The notes below the pieces were generated by a model, which was not told where the DNA came from, ran no database searches, and worked only from the letters and a program-made list of their open reading frames with translations. Shown here piece by piece: positions 55,937 to 64,000 of a stretch of DNA of 64,000 nt (position 1 is its first letter; each line of letters opens with the position of its first letter). The position numbers and the translations under genes were made by a program. The DNA is from Betaproteobacteria bacterium Ga0077532 (GTDB lineage Bacteria > Pseudomonadota > Gammaproteobacteria > Burkholderiales > Ga0077523), in assembly GCA_001464895.1 (NCBI GenBank), contig LNEE01000037.1:123653-187652 (forward strand). The letters are read 5' to 3'.

Positions 55937-57457
55937 ATGCCCGAACCCATGCTGATCGCGAAGTCCGAGCGCGAGCTCTTCCTGCTGCCCGGACTCGCCA
56001 ACCGGCATGGCCTCATCACCGGCGCGACCGGCACCGGCAAGACCGTGACACTGCAGCGGATGGCCGAGCAGCTCTCGTCGATCGGCGTGCCGGTGTTCAT
56101 GGCGGACGTGAAGGGCGACCTCTCCGGGCTCTCGCAGGCCGGCGCGTGGAACCCCAAGCTGAAGGAGCGCGCCGAGCGCCTCGGCTTCGGGGATCTCGAG
56201 TTCTCGGCGTTCCCCACGACGTTCTGGGACGTGTGGGGCGAGAAGGGGCACCCGGTCCGGGCGACCATCTCCGAGATGGGCCCGCTGCTGCTGGGTCGAC
56301 TCCTCAACCTGAACGACACGCAGCAGGGCGTCCTCACGCTCACCTTCAAGATCGCCGACGACAACGGGCTCCTGCTGCTCGATCTGAAGGATCTCCGGGC
56401 GATGATCCAGTTCGTTGGCGAGAACGCGAAGGAATTCACCACGAGCTACGGCAACATCTCCGCCGCCTCGATCGGCGCCATCCAGCGCGGCCTGCTCGAG
56501 GTGGAACATCAGGGCGGCGACAAGCTCTTCGGCGAACCGGCGCTCGATCTCGACGACCTCATGCAGACCGGCGCGAAGGGCCGCGGCGTCATCAACATCC
56601 TCGCCGCCGACAAGCTGATGAACACGCCGAAGGTGTACGCCACCTTCCTGCTCTGGCTGCTGTCCGAACTCTTCGAGCGGCTTCCCGAGGTGGGCGACAT
56701 CGACAAGCCCAAGCTCGCGTTCTTCTTCGACGAGGCGCACCTGTTGTTCGACGATGCGCCCGAGGCGCTGGTCACCAAGGTCGAGCAGGTCGTCCGACTC
56801 ATCCGGTCGAAGGGGGTGGGCGTGTACTTCGTCACCCAGAATCCGCTCGACGTGCCGGAGTCCGTGCTGGGTCAACTGGGCAATCGCGTGCAGCACGCCC
56901 TGCGCGCGTTCACGCCCCGCGACCAGAAGGCCGTGAAGACCGCCGCGAGCACCCTCCGAGCGAATCCGAAGCTCGACACCGCGACAGTGATCACCGAACT
57001 CGGCGTGGGCGAGGCGCTGGTCTCCTTCCTAGACGAGAAGGGCCGTCCGGAGATCGTCGAACGCGCCTTCGTGGCGCCCCCCTCCTCCCGGATCGGTCCG
57101 GCCACCGACACCGAACGCCGCGCGGTCATCGAAGGCTCGGCCGTCTACGGCACCTACGAGAAGACGGTCGATCGCGAATCCGCCTTCGAGAAACTGCGCG
57201 ACCGGCGGGGCAGCGAAGCCGCCGCCCCGGTGGCCCCCACGAAGGCAGCCGCCGAACAGGAAGGCAGCGGCGGCGGCATCCTCGGCGGGCTCGCCAACAT
57301 CCTCTTCGGCTCCACGGGCCCTCGCGGTGGCCGCCGGGAAGGCGCGGTGGACGCCGCAGCCAAGAGCGTCGCGCGATCGGTGGGCTCGGCCGTGGGCCGC
57401 GAGATCGTGCGGGGCGTGCTCGGTTCGATTCTCGGAGGCGGCGGGAGACGCCGCTGA
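55937..57457 (+). CDS. yjgR: YjgR/HerA-like ATPase (DUF853)
   Basis: 506-residue FtsK/HerA-superfamily ATPase. Walker A is [18 protein letters not shown] and Walker B is [22 protein letters not shown]853 marks are present ([31 protein letters not shown], and the glycine-rich C-terminus ILGGGGRRR). The role is unknown. The ATG at 55937 follows CTCCGGAG. A TATACT hexamer near 55897 may be the -10 box of its promoter. Confidence 0.92.
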   Translation: MPEPMLIAKSERELFLLPGLANRHGLITGATGTGKTVTLQRMAEQLSSIGVPVFMADVKGDLSGLSQAGAWNPKLKERAERLGFGDLEFSAFPTTFWDVWGEKGHPVRATISEMGPLLLGRLLNLNDTQQGVLTLTFKIADDNGLLLLDLKDLRAMIQFVGENAKEFTTSYGNISAASIGAIQRGLLEVEHQGGDKLFGEPALDLDDLMQTGAKGRGVINILAADKLMNTPKVYATFLLWLLSELFERLPEVGDIDKPKLAFFFDEAHLLFDDAPEALVTKVEQVVRLIRSKGVGVYFVTQNPLDVPESVLGQLGNRVQHALRAFTPRDQKAVKTAASTLRANPKLDTATVITELGVGEALVSFLDEKGRPEIVERAFVAPPSSRIGPATDTERRAVIEGSAVYGTYEKTVDRESAFEKLRDRRGSEAAAPVAPTKAAAEQEGSGGGILGGLANILFGSTGPRGGRREGAVDAAAKSVARSVGSAVGREIVRGVLGSILGGGGRRR

Positions 57458-58401
57458 GCCACCCGGGCTCCGCTTCCCCGGAGAGCGGCGCACCGCATCC
57501 CGCGGCCATTGGCGCCCTTCTGGTCGGGTTGGCGGCCTTCGGGTTCTCGCTGAAGTCGATCCTGATCAAGCTGATGTACGGCCACGGCGTCGACGCCGCG
57601 ACCGTCATGGCGCTGCGCATGATCCTGGCCGCGCCCTTCTTCCTGATCCTCGCCCTCTGGCCGGGCCTGCCCGGCCGCAGCGGATCTCCGGAACTGCGCG
57701 ACTGGCTGTATCTCGTCGCGCTCGGCTTCATCGGTTCCTATCTTTCCTCGTGGCTCGACATGCTGGGGCTCCAGTACGTCTCGGCCGGCCTGGAACGACT
57801 CATCCTGTTCCTCTACCCGACCATGGTGGTCCTGCTCTCGGCGTGGTGGCTGCACATCCGTATCGGCCGCCGACAGCTGACCGCGCTCGTGCTGTCCTAC
57901 GTCGGCATCGGGCTCGTGTTCGCCGACCAGTGGCTCGCCCACACCGTGCAACGCGACATCGTGAAGGGCAGTGCGCTCGTGTTCGGGAGCGCGCTCGTCT
58001 ACTCGGTCTTCCTGATCGGTTCGTCGCGCGTCGTCCATCGTTTCGGCGCGGTCCGGTTCACTTCGTGGGGCATGCTCGTGGGCACGCTGTGCTGCCTCGT
58101 GCAGTTCTTCGCCGGCCACGGCGTCGCGGATCTGCGACTCCCGATGCCCGTCTACGGCATCGCGTTCGCGATGGCCATCTTCTCCACCGTGCTGCCGAAC
58201 ATCTTCATGTCGGAAGGTCTGCGGCGCATCGGGGCGAATCGCGCCGCACTCGTGGGGACGATAGGCCCGGTGGTGACCATCGCGCTGGGTGCCACGGTGC
58301 TGGGCGAACACATCGGCCCCCTGCAGTACGCCGGCGCCGGGCTCGTCCTGATCGGTGTGTTCCTGGTGAGCGCGCGGCCCGCGGTGCGCAAGGCTGGCTG
58401 A
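57454..58401 (+). CDS. EamA/DMT family transporter
   Basis: About 315 residues with ten TM helices in two EamA repeats ([40 protein letters not shown]; then [24 protein letters not shown] onward), ending [29 protein letters not shown]. Substrate unknown. There is no ATG, GTG or TTG before the first helix. The best placed initiator is a CTG at 57454, overlapping the yjgR stop (CTGA) with GGGAG eight bases upstream. The start is therefore tentative and may be a rare CTG start or a coupled re-initiation. Confidence 0.85.
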   Translation: MSHPGSASPESGAPHPAAIGALLVGLAAFGFSLKSILIKLMYGHGVDAATVMALRMILAAPFFLILALWPGLPGRSGSPELRDWLYLVALGFIGSYLSSWLDMLGLQYVSAGLERLILFLYPTMVVLLSAWWLHIRIGRRQLTALVLSYVGIGLVFADQWLAHTVQRDIVKGSALVFGSALVYSVFLIGSSRVVHRFGAVRFTSWGMLVGTLCCLVQFFAGHGVADLRLPMPVYGIAFAMAIFSTVLPNIFMSEGLRRIGANRAALVGTIGPVVTIALGATVLGEHIGPLQYAGAGLVLIGVFLVSARPAVRKAG

Positions 58402-58458
58402 GGTCCGCGCCGGACGCTGACAAGAACCTGAGCCATCCGCGCGGATCGCGTGAACGGA

Positions 58459-59139
58459 TCAGAGTCTTCCCGACGGTGGCGTTGCCACCTCGATGCGCCG
58501 ACGGATCGCGGCCGCACGCTCCGCGTCACCCGCCACGATGGCCGCCTTCTCCTGCACCCCGAGCCATGGAAGCAGTGCGCCGCGATGGCCGCCTTCGGAC
58601 GCCGCGTCCACCGCGATGTCGATCCCCGTCGGTGGCAGGGCGCTTCGGCGGAAGAGCGCGGCTGCCGCCACGAGCCGCGATGTCGTGGCGTCGATCGCTT
58701 CGAGCGCGGCAAGCCTGCCAGCGTCGTCGCGGGCCTTGACCACCGCAGCGTGCACCAGCGGCAGCCGCGCGACATCGATCCCTTCCCAGGTCCCGGCGAG
58801 ATAGGCGGCGTAGGCCTGCTCCTCGGGGCCGGCCTCGCGCGCGACATCGCGGGGTTCCGGGCACTGCGCGTAGTCCAACGCAGCGGATGCCACCGCGCAG
58901 CGCACGAGCCTGACGCGGGCCACGAGGTCCGGGCGACCCGTCGCGGACACCGCATCGACGGCCCGCTCGAAATCCCGCTCCGCCAGTTCTACACGCCCGG
59001 AGAGACGATGGCGCAGATACGCATCGAGCGCGCTCTCCATGTCGAGTTGCCAGTCCGGCACTGGCGGCGACGCGCCGCACGCCGCAAGTAACAGGGTGCT
59101 TGCAGCGATCCCGGCCGAGAGCATCGCGCGCGCCCTCAT
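58459..59139 (-). CDS. putative lipoprotein of an Mla-like operon
   Basis: 226 residues. The lipobox is LLLAACGAS with the lipid Cys at about residue 20, then an all-helical, TPR-like body (VPDWQLDMESALDAYLRHRLSGRVELAERDFERAVDAV). It starts at the ATG at 59139, overlapping the MCE gene stop, and is the last gene of the operon. It probably sits at the outer or inner membrane as an accessory of the lipid-transport system, but the family is not recognised. Confidence 0.75.
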   Translation of the reverse strand: MRARAMLSAGIAASTLLLAACGASPPVPDWQLDMESALDAYLRHRLSGRVELAERDFERAVDAVSATGRPDLVARVRLVRCAVASAALDYAQCPEPRDVAREAGPEEQAYAAYLAGTWEGIDVARLPLVHAAVVKARDDAGRLAALEAIDATTSRLVAAAALFRRSALPPTGIDIAVDAASEGGHRGALLPWLGVQEKAAIVAGDAERAAAIRRRIEVATPPSGRL

Positions 59140-60143
59140 GGCAACCTCGCCTTCGCATCGGTGCCCGATCTGGCGAACGGCCACTTGCGGTTCATCTCGC
59201 GCAGGAGGTCATCGGCGCGCCGCACGCTGTCGTCCACCTGCAGCCGCAGGGCGGCGAGATCGCCGCCGGCATCCTTCGCACCGGCCGACAGCGTCTTCAG
59301 ATCCGCTGATGCGGCCTTCGCGTTGTCCAACACCATGTCGAGCTTCTCCGTGGTCGCGCGGAGGTCGGTCATGACCCCCGTCAGTTGCACCATCGCCTTG
59401 CGCGCCTCGTCCGCAGGGCCATCCTGGCCGAGGAGCTTCCGGTCGGCATCGGCGATCAGCCGATCGATCCGCGCAGACACACGCCCGAGGGATGCGCCCA
59501 GGGCCTGCAGATCGTCGATGCTGCGCGCCAGGCGCGCACCGGCGGCGGGATCGCCAGTCACTGCCTCCATTGCGCCGCCAGGCCCCGCCATGCGCGCGGT
59601 CACTGTTTCAAGATTCGCAAGGCTCCGGGCAAGGCTGCCTTCGGCAGCCGTCAGCGCCTCGGTCTGCCGCAGCACGGCCTCGACGCGCGCGAGGATCGCG
59701 GGCAGGCCGGCCATGGCATCGCCGCTCGACAACGGACGGACCGCACCCGGTGGCAGCGATGGCCCCGACGTCTCGGGATTCACCACATCGATGCGGGCGG
59801 CGCCGACCATCGGACGGACCAGCGTGAAGACGCTCGACTGCTGCAGCCAGTGCGCATCGCGCTCGCGCAGGACGATCTCGATGCGCACCGAACCGTCGGC
59901 ATTCAGCGCCATCGACCGCACGCGTCCGAGCGAGAACCCGGACAGCGTCACGGGGGTACCGGAGTCGATTCCCTGCGCATCGCGCGTCTGCAGGTAGAGA
60001 TGGCGCGAGGGTTCGAAGACGCCGCGCGCGTGGAGGGCGTAGACGGCGAGCGCCACGATCGCGACCGGCGCGATGAGCGCCAGCAGCCACGCCTTCAGGC
60101 GCAGATGGCGGATGGCGACAGGCCGTACAGCGGTGCGTTCCAT
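59136..60143 (-). CDS. MCE (MlaD) domain protein
   Basis: 335 residues: an N-terminal TM (LKAWLLALIAPVAIVALAVYAL), one MlaD/MCE beta-barrel domain (LYLQTRDAQGIDSGTPVTLSGFSLGRVRSMALNADGSVRIEIVL), and a long helical C-terminus (about 160-310) that would form a tube-like coiled coil. It is the lipid-binding subunit of an inner-membrane lipid ABC transporter. The start overlaps the ATPase-like gene by 49 bp. Confidence 0.9.
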   Translation of the reverse strand: MERTAVRPVAIRHLRLKAWLLALIAPVAIVALAVYALHARGVFEPSRHLYLQTRDAQGIDSGTPVTLSGFSLGRVRSMALNADGSVRIEIVLRERDAHWLQQSSVFTLVRPMVGAARIDVVNPETSGPSLPPGAVRPLSSGDAMAGLPAILARVEAVLRQTEALTAAEGSLARSLANLETVTARMAGPGGAMEAVTGDPAAGARLARSIDDLQALGASLGRVSARIDRLIADADRKLLGQDGPADEARKAMVQLTGVMTDLRATTEKLDMVLDNAKAASADLKTLSAGAKDAGGDLAALRLQVDDSVRRADDLLREMNRKWPFARSGTDAKARLP

Positions 60144-60592
60144 GGATAGTCGATGATCCAGCAGGCGCCGAGTTCATCGCGCAGCGCGGTGAACGTGACG
60201 TCCAGAAAATGCGGGTAGGCGACGTCCGGAAGCATCAGCCCCGGACGGTCGACCAGCACGAGCGGTGCACGCAGCAGCACCGCCTGCAGCAGCTTGGCCA
60301 CGAAGCGCTCTTCACGGTCGAGATCGGGATCCCGCGCGTGGGCGCAGCTCGCGAACCCCACGCGCTCGAGCAGCGCCATCGCGATGGCGTCGGCGGCGTC
60401 CTCGTCGAGATCCTGCCGGTAGCGCGGCACGATGGCAATGTTCTCCATCACCGAGAGATTGGCACGCAGCGGCAGCGATTCGGCCACCAGCGCCGCCTCC
60501 GGATGCGCCGCGATCAGCGCCTCGCGGGCATGCGTGTCGACCACCCAGCGGACCGGCACGCGATCGGTACCGACGAGCTTCATCGCCGCCAT
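60095..60592 (-). CDS. degenerate ABC ATPase-like subunit lacking the P-loop
   Basis: 165 residues that align in style with the C-terminal two-thirds of MlaF-type ATPases: LRANLSVMENIAIVPRYR (after-Q-loop region), DREERFVAKLLQAVLLRAPLVLVDRP (signature plus Walker B region) and DELGACWIIDYPW. There is no Walker A, since the protein begins where the P-loop should already have passed, the signature LSGG is DREE, and the Walker B Glu is Arg. The upstream permease stop is only 1 bp away, so no N-terminal half fits. It is either a decayed gene or a regulatory pseudo-ATPase. Confidence 0.7.
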   Translation of the reverse strand: MAAMKLVGTDRVPVRWVVDTHAREALIAAHPEAALVAESLPLRANLSVMENIAIVPRYRQDLDEDAADAIAMALLERVGFASCAHARDPDLDREERFVAKLLQAVLLRAPLVLVDRPGLMLPDVAYPHFLDVTFTALRDELGACWIIDYPWNAPLYGLSPSAICA

Positions 60593-60593
60593 C

Positions 60594-61412
60594 TCACAGG
60601 TACTGGAACGCGAGCACGGACACCTCGATCAGCATCAGCACGAAGAACAATCGCACCATCCCGTTCAGCACGGCGATCGGCGCGTGGAACATGCGCTGCG
60701 GCGCGTTGAGGGACTCCGCGATGGGAATGATGGTCACGGCGAGCCCGAACGCCAGCACCTTGGCCCAGAGGGCCACCATCGCCGTCGGCGACACCACCTC
60801 CGCGACGACGTGGCGCAGCTCGGCGTCGTGCGTGGCCCAGGGTTCGAAGCCCGTCACCACCAGGTGCGCGCAAAGCAGCGAAACCGCGACGGCGGCAGAC
60901 GTGAGGGCAAGCAGCGACACCGTACCTGCGATGACGCGCGGCACGAGTTCCAATCGCATCGGATCGATGCCCATGCGCTCCATCGTGCCGAGCTCGTTGC
61001 GGATGCGCATCAGCGCCACTTCGGTGGCCATCGCGGCGCCGGTGCGCAAGGCCACGAAGAAAGCGGTGAGCAGCGGGACGATGTCGAGCACCAGGGCGCG
61101 CAGCGAGAATTGAAAAACGTATTGGAAGATGCCGAGACCGCGCGCGGCGTCCACCAGGATCTGCGTGACGACAAGGCTCAGCAACGCGATGAACCCGGTG
61201 AACCAGGGAAGGATCTGCCAGGCGGTGAAGTAGATCTGCCTCGCCACCACCTCGCGAGTCGCGCTGTTGTAGGTGGATGGCGACACTGCGTCGCGCAATG
61301 CGGCGGCGGCGAATCGGACGAGCGCGATCCAGGCCTGGAGTCTCGCTTCGAGACCGCGATGGGCGGGAAGTGTGGAATCGTCTGCGGCCATGGGCGACCT
61401 TCCTGCGTGCAC
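60594..61412 (-). CDS. MlaE family ABC transporter permease
   Basis: 272 residues with five to six TM helices and the MlaE marks: TGFIALLSLVVTQILVDAARGLG, FFVALRTGAAMATEVALMRIRNELGTMERMGIDPMRLELVPRVIAG (the conserved EQ-loop-type Glu/Gly/Met segment) and the C-terminal FFVLMLIEVSVLAF. First gene of the four-gene lipid-transport operon. An alternative start is the Met at codon 8. Confidence 0.9.
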   Translation of the reverse strand: MHAGRSPMAADDSTLPAHRGLEARLQAWIALVRFAAAALRDAVSPSTYNSATREVVARQIYFTAWQILPWFTGFIALLSLVVTQILVDAARGLGIFQYVFQFSLRALVLDIVPLLTAFFVALRTGAAMATEVALMRIRNELGTMERMGIDPMRLELVPRVIAGTVSLLALTSAAVAVSLLCAHLVVTGFEPWATHDAELRHVVAEVVSPTAMVALWAKVLAFGLAVTIIPIAESLNAPQRMFHAPIAVLNGMVRLFFVLMLIEVSVLAFQYL

Positions 61413-61783
61413 GGACGACCCGAACGTATCACAGCGCGGCGGACCGGGCCGGCCCCAGCCATCAACCGCAGGGCTGCACCGGATGCGGGCCTAAAGGCGT
61501 CTCTCTCGGTGCATTACTTGCTAACCGAAGCCGCCGGCGGTTTGTCGGTGCGCCATCACACATAAAGAGACTAAAGAAGACTGATTTTCCGTCGACAGAG
61601 CGATTGCCTGTAAGGCTCTTCGACACGTGGAGTCGCGTGTCAGCCGATGTCATTGCACGACAGCGAAGCCGTGCCATGCCCGGTGGTGACTTGCGACACC
61701 TGTGTCGATGCGTTGGCAGCTGTGGGCCTCCAGGGCGCTCGCGCCCCGGAAGTCGAATTCCCTCATGAGTGGAGTATCTGCAG
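61413..61783. other. intergenic region upstream of the subtilase gene
   Basis: 371 bp between the divergent MlaE-like and subtilase genes. An AT-richer tract at about 61555-61600 (CACATAAAGAGACTAAAGAAGACTG) may hold promoter elements. No gene and no convincing repeat seen. Confidence 0.5.
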
Positions 61784-63598
61784 ATGAAGAAGTGCAACCA
61801 GCCCGACCCCAGAACCTTCCGAGCGATTCCCCGATTGATGTTTTCTGCCGCTCTTGCGGCTGGTGTGTCGGGCGCATTCGCAGCGCCACCGGCCGTGGTG
61901 CCGAGCGACGGCATAGTGGGCTACATGAAGGGGCGGGTTCTGGTGAAGCCGCGGGCGGGTCTGTCCATCGCAGAACTCGACAAGGAACTCAAAGTTCACG
62001 GTGGACGACGTGTCGAACACCTCAAACAGCTCGACATCCATGTGGTCGAACTGCCGGGCAATGCGAACGAGCAGGCGATCGCCAAGCTGCTCGCCAAGAA
62101 CCCGCGGTTCAAGTTCGCTGAACTGGATCTCGTCGTTCAACCCAACCTCACCACGAACGATCCGGCGACCGGCTCGGCGTGGTACCTCGCGAAGGTCGGC
62201 GCGCCCTCGGCCTGGGACTTCAGCGTGGGGAAGTCCGTGACCATCGCGATCCTCGACACCGGCGTGAACAGCGCGCACCCGGACCTCGCGGCGAACATCG
62301 TCCCGGGCTGGAACGTGGTCGACAACAACAACAACACCGCTGACGTGTACGGCCACGGCACCGCCGTCGCCGGCGTGGCCGCGGGGGTCGGCAACAACAT
62401 GGTCGGCGCCGCCGGCATCGCATGGCAATCGAGGATCATGCCGGTGCGCGTTTCCGGGCTCGACGGCTCCGCCTCGTACAGCAACATGGCGAAGGGCATC
62501 ACTTGGGCGGCGGACCAAGGTGCCAGGGTGGCGAACCTCAGCTATCAGAGCGTGGCGGGCAGCGCGACGATCTCCTCCGCGGCGAGCTATCTCCGCAACA
62601 AGGGCGGGGTGCTCGTCGTGTGCGCCGGCAACTCCGGCACTCAACTGTCGTTCGCGACCGACGCGAACATCACGGCAGTCTCGTCGACCAACTCGGACGA
62701 CACGTTCTCCAGCTTCTCGAGCTTCGGGACCTTCGTCGACATCGCGGCGCCCGGCAACGGGATCTACACGACGGACGCCGGGGGCGGCTACTCCAACTGG
62801 GCCGGGACGTCGTTCTCGAGTCCGATCGTCGCCGGCGTGTACGCGCTGATGATCGCGTCCAACCCGCTCCTCACACCCGCGTCGCTCGACAACGCGATTC
62901 TTTCCTCTGCGAAGGATCTGGGCACCGCCGGCAAGGACAGTTACTTCGGCGCCGGCCGCGTGGATGCGGCCCGTGCGGTGTCCACCGCCCGGGCGATGGT
63001 CGCGACCGACACGACCGCGCCGTCGACCAGCATCACATCTCCCGGAGGTGGCGGTGTGCTCTCCGGCATCGCGAACGTCGACGTCTACGCTGCCGACCCG
63101 TCGGGTGTGACGTCGGTCGAGATCTACGCGAACAACAAGCTGATCGCCACGGATACGGCCTCGCCCTACCAGTTCGCGATCGACACGACCAAGTTGCCCG
63201 ACGGCGCCACGAGCCTCACTGCGAAAGCGAAGGACAGCGTGGGCAACGTCGGCACGTCTTCCGCGGTGAACGTGACCATCGCGAACGACACGATCGCGCC
63301 GACGGTGAGCATCGCGAATCCGACGGCCGGCGCCGTGGTCACGGGCACGGTCACGGTGACCGCCAGTGCGACGGACAACAAGAGCGTCGCCAAGATCAGC
63401 CTGCTGATCGATGGCAAGGAAGTCGCGGTCAGCTATGGCGGATCGCTTTCTTACGCGTGGAACACCGGCGGCACGACGACGAAGGGTGCGAAAAAGGGCA
63501 AGAACACCACGACATCGACGACGGCGTCGATCCAGGTCAGAGCACAGGACGCGGCCGGGAACACCGGATCCGCGTCGGTGACGGTGACGAAGAACTGA
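61784..63598 (+). CDS. secreted S8 subtilisin-family protease with Ig-like C-terminal domains
   Basis: 604 residues: a signal peptide (to about residue 34, LMFSAALAAGVSGAFA), an inhibitor-I9-like propeptide region (VKPRAGLSIAELDKELKVHGGRRVEHLKQLDIHVVELPG), then the catalytic domain with Asp158 (AILDTGVNSAHPDL), His191 (YGHGTAVAGV), the oxyanion Asn in CAGNSG and Ser343 (GTSFSSPIVAG). Two Ig-like repeats follow (TAPSTSITSPGGGGVLSGIANVDVYA; IAPTVSIANPTAGAVVTGTVTVTASATD) as in many exported subtilases. GGAG precedes the ATG at 61784. A GTG at 61769 is an alternative. Confidence 0.93.
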   Translation: MKKCNQPDPRTFRAIPRLMFSAALAAGVSGAFAAPPAVVPSDGIVGYMKGRVLVKPRAGLSIAELDKELKVHGGRRVEHLKQLDIHVVELPGNANEQAIAKLLAKNPRFKFAELDLVVQPNLTTNDPATGSAWYLAKVGAPSAWDFSVGKSVTIAILDTGVNSAHPDLAANIVPGWNVVDNNNNTADVYGHGTAVAGVAAGVGNNMVGAAGIAWQSRIMPVRVSGLDGSASYSNMAKGITWAADQGARVANLSYQSVAGSATISSAASYLRNKGGVLVVCAGNSGTQLSFATDANITAVSSTNSDDTFSSFSSFGTFVDIAAPGNGIYTTDAGGGYSNWAGTSFSSPIVAGVYALMIASNPLLTPASLDNAILSSAKDLGTAGKDSYFGAGRVDAARAVSTARAMVATDTTAPSTSITSPGGGGVLSGIANVDVYAADPSGVTSVEIYANNKLIATDTASPYQFAIDTTKLPDGATSLTAKAKDSVGNVGTSSAVNVTIANDTIAPTVSIANPTAGAVVTGTVTVTASATDNKSVAKISLLIDGKEVAVSYGGSLSYAWNTGGTTTKGAKKGKNTTTSTTASIQVRAQDAAGNTGSASVTVTKN

Positions 63599-63622
63599 GC
63601 AGCGAGCAGCACGTAGTTGGTC

Positions 63623-63658
63623 GAGGGCCTGTGATGCCCATGTGGATCACAGGCCCTC
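63623..63658 (+). terminator. 13-bp perfect hairpin after the subtilase gene
   Basis: GAGGGCCTGTGAT (63623-63635) and ATCACAGGCCCTC (63646-63658) form a perfect 13-bp stem with a 10-nt loop, 24 bp after the stop codon. It is followed by AAAGCTTTCG rather than a T tract, so it may protect the mRNA 3' end or act with Rho. Confidence 0.6.
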
Positions 63659-64000
63659 AAAGCTTTCGAATCCGCATTCCGAAAGGTATGTTGTCTTCGC
63701 GCTTCGATGTGCTTGTCGGATCCTTTCGACCCTCTGCGCGTGCATCCTGAACCACCTGGTCGCGCGCCCACTGGCAGGTCAACGCAACGGCGCGAGGCGT
63801 ACGACGTCGCAATCCACCGTACACGCCACCAGACCGTCGCTGGCGCCGAACGTTTGATCGAAGGCACGAACCCCGACATCCGACGGCTGCATCGTCCGGC
63901 GTCCGGCTCAGCGCCGATGTTCAAGACAGCCCGCAAGGTCTGGGGCCGAGGCCGATCTCGGTCTGACCCACCGTGCCACAGTTGTGGCGACCCCAAAAGA
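63659..64000. other. right-edge region without a supportable gene
   Basis: 342 bp to the window edge. I see no reading frame with recognisable protein character, no tRNA and no repeat. A gene could begin beyond the edge. Confidence 0.45.

Noticed and set aside
63451..63996. A 181-codon minus-strand frame at the right edge
   Set aside because: It runs antisense into the subtilase C-terminus and across the hairpin, with no recognisable protein features.

Overview
This is a 64 kb GC-rich stretch of a betaproteobacterial chromosome. The evidence is the gmk-rpoZ-spoT string, the rph-rdgB/yicC pair, the yebC-ruvC-ruvA-ruvB-ybgC-tolQRAB-pal-cpoB block, a class I PHA synthase and a liu (leucine/isovalerate) cluster under a MerR-type LiuR. 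I cannot place the genus. No rRNA or CRISPR array is present.

Layout. 1-8443 (minus strand): liu cluster (liuR, liuA, aceK, a thiolase, a 3-hydroxyisobutyrate dehydrogenase relative, a DsbA/HCCA isomerase-like protein, LOG, a rhodanese and a partial liuB), with a perfect LiuR-type operator before liuA. 8532-13664 (plus): MBL hydrolase, PHA synthase with a long Lys/Ala/Pro-rich tail, a YdjM-like membrane protein and an MFS carrier. 13672-15973: rdgB, rph and yicC. 16097-24745 (minus): a complete N-ATPase operon, atpD-C-Q-R-B-E-F-A-G. It has two peculiarities: a baeRF-like gene and an HPF/RaiA-like gene between atpA and atpG, and a 228-bp MITE-like sequence with 20-bp terminal inverted repeats between atpE and atpF. 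24911-31603: DUF2254 membrane protein, gmk, rpoZ, spoT, small hypotheticals, a candidate small RNA and an FAH-family hydrolase.

31868-44566 is an integrated element of about 12.65 kb, bounded by a 49-bp direct repeat that is the 3' part of tRNA-Lys(CUU). The left end carries an overlapping cassette with three tyrosine-recombinase-like genes, one of which lacks key catalytic residues. Next come an AlpA-like regulator, a YdaU/DUF1376-type protein, small phage-like genes with parS-like palindromes, and a phage-virion-like protein. The right half holds cargo on the minus strand: a cytoplasmic trypsin-like protease with a DUF2971 protein, an ImmA/IrrE peptidase with a two-TM protein, and another membrane/repeat pair. 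There is no portal, capsid, tail or large terminase gene, so it looks like a phage satellite or phage-derived island carrying candidate defence genes.

44520-63598: two tRNA-Lys genes, a YeeE/YedE sulfur transporter, the Tol-Pal system, Holliday-junction genes ruvABC, yebC, a YjgR-type HerA-like ATPase, an EamA transporter, an Mla-type lipid-transport operon whose ATPase-like gene lacks a P-loop, and a secreted subtilase with Ig-like C-terminal domains.

All family assignments come from reading the translated sequence; no database search was run.
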